Shown piece after piece: positions 39,697 to 50,815 of a stretch of 64,000 nt of DNA; within the stretch, counting starts at the first letter, position 1; every line of letters starts with the position of its first letter. The DNA is from Eopsaltria australis (Eukaryota; Chordata; Aves; Passeriformes; Petroicidae), in NCBI GenBank assembly GCA_034509425.1, contig JAVTVJ010000452.1, positions 1,612,001 through 1,676,000 on the forward strand, written 5' to 3'. A model generated the notes under the pieces. The model was not told the origin of the DNA. It did no database searches and saw only the letters and a program-made list of their open reading frames with translations. A program made the translations under genes and the position numbers.

Positions 39697-42600
39697 CTCT
39701 ATTTCTCTCTCAATTTTGCTGTGAACAGACCCCATACTTATATGAAAAACTGACATTTGATTCAAATGGAGTAGTTTTTAGATTTACACATGTTAACAAA
39801 AAGGGGTCAGTGGTCTGCTGCAGAAGGAGGGAGGTGTAGTACCATAATGAAATCTTCCTCTGCATTTTTCTATTGACTACCTAAACTCTTTGGAGAGTCA
39901 ATTTAAGTGAACTGAGAAGTCCCCATTTGGGTTCAGAAACTTAAAATTTCAGTCAGACAGTGCCTAACTTGATCATCCCATTAACAGGATTCTATTTCAT
40001 CCCATGTGTATTCTGTGGCAATAGAAGAACTATTATGGGAAGAAATCAGGGAGTTTTGAGCAATTCCTTTTTTGATATTATGAAATGGGGAAGCCATTTC
40101 ATTTAAGGGATGTGGTAGCAAATGCCTGAATTTTTCTTGTAAAAGCAGTCAGTAAAATTTAATTATGATTAAAGTAATTAACTAGAATTCACAAAACGTA
40201 AGAGCCTTAATGCTCTTGAATGGGATCTAATAAAAGGTCTGGAAATCTCAGGTCTCTGTGGCAAAGGCATTTTGCAGAAAAGCACCTCTGAGGAACAGGA
40301 TATGTGTAGAAACTGATTCACCAGCATTTCCTAGACCATGAAGTGTAGTTGGGCCATTTTATTTAATAGCCATTTGACCAGTCCATGCTCCCTGAATTTA
40401 TTCATTTTTTGTAGGACACTGAGAGCATTAAAAAGGCTTTGGGATTTTCTAAGCTGCAAACATCTCTGGTTCTAAAATTAAAGAAAAAAGAGTTTCAGTG
40501 AGCAGGGGCATAATGTAAGTAGTCTTGTTAACTATGGCTTAATATGTTATGGTTGAATTGGGTGAGAACTTTGGTTAGAGTTTTATCTCTTATTGGAGCA
40601 TTTGAAGTGACTGTTCTGTGTGGATGCTATGGTGTCTACCAAAAGCTGAGATTAACCTTTCCCTAAGGGAGGCCACCTAACTGAATCTCATCTCTAATCA
40701 GCCTTGTGCTTTCACAAAAGATGAATGTACTTAATAAGCTTTTGGACCTCTATCTCTCTGTCAAATTTGTCAAAACTATGAAAAAAGCTGGTAGACCTCT
40801 TGCAATATGCCAGAAAAAGGGTACATTGATCCACACAGAATATCATAGCCTTACCGTACAGGTTTTGTTACAAGAAATTATCTGGAATGTGCAAAGCATG
40901 CTGATAATGTGATCAAAACTCAGTCTGGGGTTTTAAATGAATGGCCTCTTATTTATCTCTGAAATTGGAGTTCTTGCAGTAAATACTGTTTTTTTTCCCT
41001 CTTAGTAATTATTGGAAATAAAAAGAGGAAAAAAATCTCTTTCCCCAATTATCTCCCTCCTTGCCCTCCCTGTCCTGCCCAAGAGAAAAATAAAGACATC
41101 AAGGAAAGGCTTTTATTTATTGATGATTTATACATTGTTTATAAGGCACCATCAGTGCCTACAACTTTCATGCATGGCAATATTTACCTTCATATAGCAT
41201 TAGTAACATTCAGAACTCAGTGTGGCATACTGCAAATATCATAGTAACTGTAAGTACTGTGTGTGGTAAATGTCAAGATTTTAATCGCACCTAAGCCATA
41301 GGCTTCTTATTGCTTGTTTGGAGGAAGCATGTAATGAGCATCTCCCCAGGATGTTACGTGATGAAGGGATTCATCAACATAGTTTACCTGATGCTGCTCT
41401 AAGAGTGGAGTGGTTAGTGTGTAGCTTTAGGCTGTAAAAAAGAGAACTTGAGAACAGAAAAAAGGGAGAAATGTGTTTCTGTGATAGTGTCTCTCCTACA
41501 TACACAGCAATTTAATAGCACCACAGTTAAATAAATTGTCAGTGCCATAATGTGGTTTTTTGCCTAGGTGCTGCCTAACCTTTGCACCATATAAATAAAG
41601 AGTCTATTGTCAAAGACAGCAGCTGGAAACAAATAATGATGGAATTTAACACTCTGTACAATTTTCAGCTGGTTTAAGAATGTTTTCTTCAACTGTGAAC
41701 AGAAATTAGTTCTTAGTATGCAAGTCAGACTTGGTTCCTCACAGTTATGACATTTGTGGGCATTTTTCACAAAGACGTAGACAGCCCAAGACCTGCCTGA
41801 GGAACTGGCTGATTTGGACTAGGGCAGGTAAAAGGTCTCAGTGCTGTGCTAAGCACAAGCTTCCATATCAGTTCAGTCACTGTAGTTATCGATGCCCAGG
41901 ATGCATTAATTGTGGGGGTGTGCTTGAGGTGGAGTTGCAGCAGGTTCAATGTTAACTCCTTCATCTGGCACCACAGATTAGAAGAGAAAACACTAATTTA
42001 CCTGAGCCATTTTTTACAGCACCCTCTCTGACCTTTCCTTAATTCTCCAGCACCAAGGAGTGCAATGGTTTTTCTATGGACTGATCTTGTCTTACGCAAT
42101 TATTTATTGAGGGGCTAAAGTGCTTAATCCTCTTCTTCACATTTGCCCATCATGTGCTGTCTAGTGTTCCTGTGGTAGAAGTCACACATGTAGCCTCAGC
42201 TCCTCCAAAGCAAGATTCTGAGTGTTGAGCTGTGGATGACCAGTGTGTTCTGTTGTGTTCGCTCCTTGCTGTAACACAACACAGGGAGAAAGAGCTGGGT
42301 CTTCTCTCCCTGCATGTATCTCCCTGTTATGTGAATAGATAGCTGCAGGTTAGCACTGGGCGTAAAAAAAGCCTCAGACCTGAACATCGGCACAAAGATG
42401 CCCTAGGAAGAAAATTTGCTACTGTGCTGTTGAAAAAGTTTTCCCTGTAAGCTATCAAACCCTGCCAGTAGGTTTTAGGTGTTAATTCCAGAAGCAAGAT
42501 TGCTCTGTAAGCATTTTACATTCTTTTGCATTGAGTTAATTGCTGTAATGCTTGGCTGTTATTTCTTCAGGTTTCTGGTTTTTTGAAAGTGTTTGGAGAC

Positions 42601-45600
42601 AGGCCTTAAACTTTTGGTTGTTATTGAATGAGGGCCCAAAGTGATGTTCAGTGAATCTGTTGCCAGACAGTTTGCTGTCAGTGGGAATGGGCTTGAGGAC
42701 CCATCCAATTCCATCTAATATCATGTTCCTGTGCACTCGAGCGTAGTGTCCTCTGAATGACAGAGAGATATAGCAAAGCTGTTCTTTTCTAGGCAAGCAG
42801 AGATTTTCCAGCTTTGTTCGGATTTCTCAAGAGAATTAGCCTGTTATAGGTGACTAAAGAAATACTTATGTTGGTCATATTTTCAAGTTAGCATTTTATG
42901 AGATTTTTCATAACAATTAAGTGGTAGTATTACTCCTTTTCCAGAGCTCTTAATTACATTATACATCATCTGACTGCATGGAAAAAAAAGATGCTGAAAT
43001 CTGGAAATGGATGAAATGAATGCTTGAATTAGTCCCATAGCAAAATCTTTTGTTCTAGAAAGAAAAGAACATCTTTAATTCTTTATACGATAGGAGAAGA
43101 GGAAAAGCTGGTTTGGATTTACATCCATTATAATTCTGCCCCAGTGACTTCAGCACATTGCGTTGTGTTAGGCACTCATGTTCAATTATGGAAATGATGC
43201 TTTAGAAGAAGCTTTTTTTAATAAAATGCATAGAAGTTATGAAGGAAACAGGCTGATGATCACTGTAAGGTGACAGATGGAGGCAGAATAAACAATTCAG
43301 AAGTAACATTATGGTATTCTGTGGGTTGCAATTGAAATCTGGGTCATAGACAGACTGTCTAGTATACATATTTGAATAGGCTTTGCAAGTACTTCTTGCT
43401 GTTGAGTGCATTAAGATCCCAAGGCCTGACAGCACTGAAGAAATTGGCCAGATCACTTGGATATGTTTGTCTCAGTTTTTATAGACCAGCAAGTATATCC
43501 TGCTTTTCAGAAGCTAGTAGAAAATAGAGCTGCAGTATAAAAGTAGGTACGGTTTAGTTTAATTAAGAATGGTTTTCGATGCTCAGCTGTGTGGGTAATT
43601 TTTTCAGACTAATTATTCTGGTAGTGTAAAGAACAAGAGACGCCATGCACTCTTGTGCTGCTCCAAACTAGATGCAAGCACCTCTAAATAGTCACTCTCT
43701 AGAAAGCAACCTGTGATCAAAAGGGACTTCTGAGCCTTATTGAAACAAGAGGAGAAAATAGATATCTAAAAGCCTTCCTCAGCTTGTCATGATGTGATCC
43801 AAGCATGGCATTGAGTTAAAAGGCACATCCTGTAACTGCCTCATAAAGGCAGCATGGCAAATGTTAATAATGATATTCCCTGACTTGATAACTGCAGAAG
43901 AGCAGGCATGTGACATTCATTTTCCTTCCTGTGGAAGGAAATACTATATACAGAATCACCTATTGCTTTCTTGGGGATCATGACATCTTGATGACAGCAA
44001 GAATGACCTAACTCAACACTGGAGTTTAGGATATCTGACATAATGAAATGGCCCATACTGGAAACATTTTCCCTGAAAGCTTGTTGAAAATAATATATTC
44101 CATCTGCCTGTTGAAACCCTGATGCTTTGATATTTTCAGGAAGAACAACTCGTTTTCAATCTGCCTATCAAGAAATATTCATGAAAAATAATTGGATTCA
44201 CCAGTTTTGAAACACGAGTCTAAGAACAGCACACTAATTGTGTCAGTATTCAAGCATAAGAAGAGATAAAATTCAATGAATAAATGATTCATCATTAATT
44301 ACTGCTGTTTCATGGGCACTCAGAGTATGATAGGGATGTGCAAACCTTTGCCCAAAAATAATCTGATAAAAAAGAATGTGTTCCTGATGATTGCATGAAT
44401 ATTAGGTAGGCCTCATCAGCAATGCAGTAGTAACATTTATTTTGGTGAGAAGTTTATTAGCCTTCCTTCAATCTAAATCTCCGTTATTCTCTGAAGTCAG
44501 TGAACTCTTTTGCCTCACCCAACCTAACTTGGTTTCTTCTAATGTGTCCACCTGTTCTTTCAAATTCCGTCTTGAGGCATTTCTGCAGTTCCGTGAGGAG
44601 TTCGTGGCTTCAGAACCAAATCAATGCAGCTGAATGTACTATCTTTTTTGTGGATGTGGGAGAAGAAATGGGTTTTGCAGAATCATGGGATACTAGCATT
44701 GTGTGTCCAGCATTTCAAAACAATTCATGCAGTTATCTTTTTAAAATAATACTATTGGAACATTATCTGTGGCTTTATAGAGATGAATTTATTTACTGTT
44801 ATATAATTAATTGAAAGATGTGTGCCATAAATGAAGCTTCTGCTCTTGAAACCTCTGCATTCATGTAAAGTGGTCTCAAGGCTGAGAGGTACAAGGTTAG
44901 GTACAATAGCAGGTACAAGGTTACAGAACAGAAATGTCACAAATTTCAATATTTCACTGTCTTTACTGGTACTGTCATCTGAAAAAAAATGAACAACTAC
45001 ATGCACTGCAAATGTGTACCACTCTGTAGCATTAAATTTTGTTGTTAGTGATTACAACAGACAGTGCATGCAGTGATGCCATGTGTAGCAGCTGTCACAC
45101 AATATCATTGGGAACAAATTTTCCTTTGACTGTAGAACATGAATTGCAGCTAAAGAAAATGTGGATCTGAGTATCTGGAAGAATACAAACTGGGATGTGT
45201 TCGGATGGTCCTTTCTGGCAGTCAAAGAATTGTGCACCTGTTGGTATCTTTTAATTCAAACTGAAATTGCTGTCTGGATGTGCTACATACTGATGATTTA
45301 CAGCTTTATAATCTGTTATGACAGTCCCTGGAACAATTCAGGAAAGAAGTAGAACTGGTTGGGTTATGGACTATGATGAAAGAAGTTACATTTTCTACAT
45401 TTTAAATTCTAGTCTTTCAGTTTAATTATACAATTAAGGTGGAGACAATGGAGACAATGTGTTAAATCTGTGTTGAGACAGCTAAACTGAACCATAAAAA
45501 AGATTATGGAAGAAAATGTCATGCTTAAAGAACTACAAGTCTTCATGGGAGTGAATTTTAAGAGATATTAAACACTGTTGGACTGTAAAAACTAAGGTCA

Positions 45601-46764
45601 TATCTGCTACTGCAGAAATCAGCCAAGATGCCCATCTGTCAGGCCCACTGGGATCACCATAGAGCACAGTAACAATCCAAAGGGCTTAGCTGACCTGCAG
45701 CTCAGCCACTGAGCCAAACTCTCCACTACTAAATTTGATGAATCTTTTTAGCAGACGAATGAGTAAGTAGAGCATATTCGTGTTTTCTCTTCTTTAGAAT
45801 AACTGGGAGGTCCCATTCATCCATTGCTTGCATAAATCAGAAACATTAGAAGGGTAATAAATAACTTTGTACATTTTTTTTTTCTGAATTCAGAAAATTG
45901 TAGATCTTTTGGTGATTATTGGCCTGCATCAGGGTAATAAATATGGACCTTACCACAAAGCCCCCTTCTGGTTTTTTTCCCCCTTAACTTCTGGATTACA
46001 GAACCCCTGGCTGGTATATTTAGGAGGATATTTAGACTCTGGAGGCAACCCATCTTGCCCCTTTGAGGAGGATTATAAGAAGACATTTAACCATATTGCC
46101 TTTGCATCTTTATCTCTTCTATTGGCTTAAAACAAAATGAAGCTGCTAGCCCTTTGGTCTAGTGAGAATGTTTACATTCTCTCTCTTTACACTGAGGAAA
46201 ACGTGGCAACCCCCCTGTGTGTAGGAAATAGTGGTGGTTTTGATATTTGTGGTAGTTTGAGGCTTTTAGAAACTGCAACTAATCACAGATAACTTGTGTC
46301 TGTTGTAGTTACTTCATGTTTTCTCAGGTTACAAAGCAAAAGCCAAGGTTCCAAACTGTACTTTAAATATGGTAAAATTTTTATAATATTGAACAGATAA
46401 TCTTTCTTTAAGGTAAGAAAAGTCTATAAATGAAAACAAAACAGTCTTACTGTTATTGAAAATGGGAACTTGAAAGTGGTAAAATTTAAATATTGATGAA
46501 AGCCCTAATATTTGTAAGAAAATGCATTAAATTCTCTGAAGTGCAGACCATGCATGTGTTCTTACAGTGTATCACCTGTTGATAGGGTAACTGTACTTTT
46601 GAAGATTGTCTCTCCAAAACCAAACTGCTAGAAGATGCATATTAAAATGTCTGCAGGTGAAGAGGTGAAGTGTGTACTGAAGAATTCACTAAATACAAAA
46701 TCTTCATACAGTGGTCTTTGTGAAAGCCTAAAATTATTTCTGTCATTTGTGAAATTAATTAGTC

Positions 46765-46790
46765 TTTTTTTTTTTTTTGTTTTTTTTGGT

Positions 46791-46827
<37 letters not shown>
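46765..46827 (+). repeat. T-rich tract with a 35-T run
   Basis: T14, then GT, TTTTTTT, GGTGG and an uninterrupted run of about 35 T (46793-46827). It is low-complexity DNA. The apparent Lys-rich open frame on the minus strand (46628-46876) is produced by this run and is not a gene. Its length is probably unreliable in the assembly. Confidence 0.9.
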
Positions 46828-46828
<1 letters not shown>

Positions 46829-48995
46829 ATTTCTTAAGATATATCTGAGAAAACAAGCGTTGTGGTGTATTTTCATTTTATAATTTTATTTTATTTATTA
46901 TTGCTAAGATTATTTTAAAGAAGAGGGCTATTAAAGCAGGCAGATGAACAATGAACAAAGGCTACAAAGATTCTGTCTGACAAAAAACTATAGCCTGAAA
47001 CCTAAGGGATTTGTTATTTCAGTTTTTCTTGTAGTATGTTTCAGGAAGCTACAAAGATATGAATTACAGAAGAACATGAAAAGTTGTTATAAATGGTTTC
47101 AACAGGCAAAAAATTTGAGGCTGTCTAAGCTTAAGGTTACCTGTCTAGTTCAAGTGGAAATTTTACCATTTGGAGTGCCTTCTGTTCCTCCTGGCTGTAG
47201 ATCTTTAAAGTGGCTAAAGAAAATTAAACACAGACAGTGCTTTTAAGTTCCCTGAAGCAAAACCAACTGATAATCTGTTTTAAGAATATCTTCTCTTCAA
47301 AAAGGGACCTTTAGATATTTTCTGAAGTACTGTGATTTGTTACATGTTTCGTGTAGGGCTGTCTCACTTCTAGAAAGTTTTAGTCTTTTTAAGTGGTAGA
47401 AATTTGCCTGAGAGAGCCAATTTTTGCATTTCCAGAATGCAGATACTTCAAGAGTGGAACCTGCCATGTTTAAATAATTACAACACCTAAAGCAATGATT
47501 TAGGAGGGAAAGAAAACTTGTACTCTTGGGATGGGAAAACAATTCCTGAAGCAATGGGAGAGGTGCTATAGTAAAATTTGGCCAAACTACTTGTTAAAGA
47601 GGTAACCTAATAGCATATATTCTAGCATATATCAGAAGTATAAAATAAAAGGTGCCTGTTGAAAGAGGATAGACAGTATTATTTCTGAGGCTGAGAGAGA
47701 TTTTTAATAAAAACAAAAGAATATCAGGAAGCTTTTGTTTTAAAAGGTCTAAGGTAAAAGAGTACTCTGACCTTTTAGGTACATGACTATTGCAATAAAT
47801 ACAATTTACATGGCAGTGAACTGGCAGCAAAATGATAGATCTATTAAAAGCTAAGAAAGAGGGAAAAAATGCTTCTGTCTTCCTTAATATTTGGATATTT
47901 TGTTGATTTTGTTATTTTGGCTTCACTGTGTTAATAGTACTAAGAAATTGCCAAAACCTGAAAAGAACCTGGAGCACTGAGATGAGAAATGGGTTGCTGT
48001 GAGTATTGGGAATGTCTGTATCAGATAAAGGCATTTTTTGCAGTGCAAAAAGAGGAAAAGATGCCTTTGATAATAGGAATAGTAAAGAAATCTGTTTCCC
48101 AAGGGTCATATTTTGTCTGTTCCAAAGGCCCATGGACATCCTGATGTTTGGAGAGTACTTGAGAGCAGCAGGAACAGCAGTAGACCAAGCTGACAGTAGC
48201 CCTAGACCTGCCTGTGTTTATATCCCTTTTCTCTATACTCATATCACAGGCATATTAACAGAAAGGTCTGCTGCACATCTTTCTGGAGCAGACCTGATAT
48301 CTGGAAGGGCCAGAACTCGTCTTGCCTGTAGATAAAAGTCCTTGTTGTGTGATAGAGAAATCCACTATCTCAGCCCACTGACCGTTCCTTTCCCTGCTGG
48401 TAAGACGCTGCTCTAGATGCACTGAACAGTGAAAACTGCTGTTTTCATTTGGCAGACTGTGTATTTATTCCCATGGGCTGTCTTGTCCTGTTATTCTCAC
48501 TGCCTGTTCCTTCCTCTTGCTCCTTCCCTTCCCTCACTGTCCTCCTTCCCTACTCTTTAGCTTTCTCCTTCTAACCTTTTCCTCCTGACTGGCATACCAA
48601 AGGCTGTTGATATGCAGTAGCTCTTTTGTATGGTGTATAAATTCTCCATGTTTTTGTTTTGTTCTTTTTTCTGGCTCAGGGGTTGACAAGGCAGATAGCT
48701 TGTCCAAAGTATACAGTAAGATGGTACAGTCCTGTAGATGTTACCAAAATGTAAATAATCACTTAACAATAATTCCTCTATTTCTTATCTAAAGGTCAGA
48801 AAGCTGTGATCATTGTGAATGCACAAGACATCTGTCTGGGTACTGATACTGTTGATATACAGTGTATTCTAAATGCCAAAACTAAATAGGAGCTATAATA
48901 AGAAACCATATGAAAACAGGGTGACAGTGACACAATTACAGTGATAGCTTTGTTTTTTGTCTCATTGGTGTTCCTATCAGGAGAATGTGGAGTAT

Positions 48996-49475
48996 TGTAG
49001 TTTAACCCCACCTGCAGCTAAGCCCCACGCAGCCCTTTGCTCACTCCCCCGCTCTGCAGCAGGATAGGGGAGAGAACTGGAAGAATAGATGTGAAAAGAC
49101 TCGTGGGCTGAGATTAAGACAGTTTAATAGGTAAAACAAAAGCTGTGCACACAAGCAGAGCAAAACAATGAATTAATTCACCAGTTCTTATGAGTGGGCA
49201 GGTGTTCAGCCATCCCTAGGAAAGCAGGGCACCATCACGCATAACAGTGACTTGGGAACATAAATGTCATCACTCCAAACATCCTTCATTTCCTTCTTCT
49301 TCACCCAGCTCTAAATGCTAAGAATGACTCCATATGGTAGGGAATATCTCTTGGGTAAATTGGGGTCAGCTTCCTGCCTGTGTTTTCTCCCTTGCCCTTA
49401 TGCATCCCCAGGCTGCTCACTGGTGAGCTGGGCTGAGAAGCAGAAAAGGTCTTGACTCTGTGTAGCACTGCTCAG
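48996..49475 (+). mobile_element. Endogenous-retrovirus solo LTR, 3'-truncated (family copy 1)
   Basis: Begins TGTAGTTTAACCCC at 48996 and runs through blocks shared with the 57.4 kb copy: GACAGTTTAATAGGTAAA, CCATCACGCATAACAGTGAC, TTCCTTCTTCTTC, CCATATGGT and CTTGACTCTGTGTA. Similarity stops near 49475, so the last ~80 bp of the family are missing. It lies in the same orientation as GRM8. No retroviral coding sequence follows. The family resembles a common LTR of Neoavian/passerine genomes that I remember only as a pattern, so I do not name it. Confidence 0.78.
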
Positions 49476-50454
49476 AAGTAACAAACCCCATAGTGCTTGA
49501 AACCTTAAATTAGAGCAGATGAACACCACTCTACAAGAAAATAATAAAGTTTCAATTCTCTAAAAGATTGTTTGTTTTACCTGAAGTACTTTGTTGCTCC
49601 TAAAAGCTAAGGTTTTGCATTCCAGTAAAACTTAAGTCCCCACCACAGAACCCCTGTAACTGTGCAGAGGGAATCTGGGGACATTCTTTTGTAACCCTTA
49701 AGACACACCCATCCCCACCACCTATTGTATACCCATTTCAGACCATAACAGAAAGGACCCCCACTGTGTATTTGTGATGGTGTTTATCATGGACTGTCTC
49801 ACATTCAGCTTAGAAAGGTGAAGGCAGCTTCAGAAACCAAACTATTTGATTTAAGTATTTAAAAGGGGACGAGATTAGCACTACTCTGGCAGGGGCTAGT
49901 TTGTGCCCAATGATGATAAACAGAGCCTGGATGGCTACTTTGTATTTCATTATCTTTTAGACACTGAATTTTCAGTGATGCTGCTGTCGTTTGTGATTAC
50001 CTGATTTATATATACTTTTTGGAGAAGAGACAAAATATTCAGGCCTAAGGCTACTGGAACATTTTGGCAGTTTGTTTTTGCTCCCTATACGGTCTCGTTC
50101 CACTCATACTGCTTCACAGCACAATGAAAATAAAGGCAATGAGGTCTACATGGAACAATCACATGAGTGCCTCTTGGCGCTAACAGATGTTCAGCAGTGA
50201 TTCTCATTTTGATTTGCTTAGGATGCACTCTCCTGCTTTCTACAGCTGCCTGCCCAACCCTACTGCTGTACAGCACAGTACCCATAATGAAGGTAATAGA
50301 AAGGGTCGTGTTTCTGGGTCTCAGTAACCTCTAGGGTACAGTGATGCCATATCAATAAATTTCTGATAAATATGCATTGCATTTCTATTTTATCTGTAGT
50401 GGTGTAACCATAGCACAAACATGTTTTCTGGCAGAGAAGAAGGGTGGTCTAATG
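49476..50454. other. Intronic sequence, possible second LTR-like piece
   Basis: The segment from about 49570 to 49750 is C/A-rich on the + strand (CATCCCCACCACC, ending GACCATAACA). Read on the minus strand it would begin TGTTATGGTC, an LTR-like start, but I find no matching target duplication, so this stays a weak suggestion. The rest to 50454 is AT-rich intron without recognisable features. Confidence 0.4.
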
Positions 50455-50815
50455 CAGTAATCTCCAAAGCGGGGTTTGCACCCCACAGAGGGTGTGCAAA
50501 CCAAGCTATCAGGGAGAAGAAAGATTTTTTTTTTTGGTAGTATTAATAAAATAAATTAAAAAAAAACCCCAAATATCAAAAGTAACTCTAGTGTTATATT
50601 TTATCTTTAACTTACCCGTTTAAAATTTTTGTTTCTGGTTATTTTTATAAAAATAATACAATATTATTATTAATAGTAGATTATATATACACACACAACA
50701 AAACTACATGTAGAATAGTACATGTATATAGTCTATAAATAAATATATATTGGGGTGTGTGCTTGAAAACATTTTACTGATAAAGGTGCATGATCAAAAA
50801 TCTTGGAGTCTACTG
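50455..50815 (+). mobile_element. Non-autonomous hAT-like DNA transposon
   Basis: The 361-bp element starts CAGTAATCTCCAA. The reverse complement of its right end reads CAGTAGACTCCAA, giving imperfect terminal inverted repeats with the hAT-typical CAG end. It is flanked by a diverged 8-bp target duplication: GTCTAATG (50447-50454) and GTGTAGTG (50816-50823), 6 of 8 identical, the hAT length. A subterminal hairpin (about 50473-50484 with 50491-50502, GGTTTGCACC / GGTGTGCAAACC) is also common in hAT elements. The interior is AT-rich with no transposase frame, so it would have depended on an enzyme supplied elsewhere. Terminal divergence indicates age. Strand is arbitrary. Confidence 0.68.

Larger units (their letters stand above)
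35641..48995. other. Long intronic stretch with few recognisable features
   Basis: Thirteen kilobases of AT-rich intron. Items noted: T26 at 39671-39696, a T-rich tract at 46765-46827, a hairpin at 42251-42281 (TGTTGTGTT / AACACAACA, 13-nt loop), an inverted repeat at 43921-43941 (TTTCCTTCC-TGT-GGAAGGAAA), and a short duplication GGTACAAGGTTA near 44888-44922. No exon, RNA gene or clear transposon was recognised. Open frames of 60-109 codons look like chance. Confidence 0.55.

Noticed and set aside
46628..46876. Lys-rich minus-strand open frame
   Set aside because: Produced by translating the long T-run at 46765-46827.
49570..49750. A second, antisense LTR ending at 49750
   Set aside because: The TGTTATGG-type start is suggestive, but no target duplication, polyadenylation signal or matching second copy was found.
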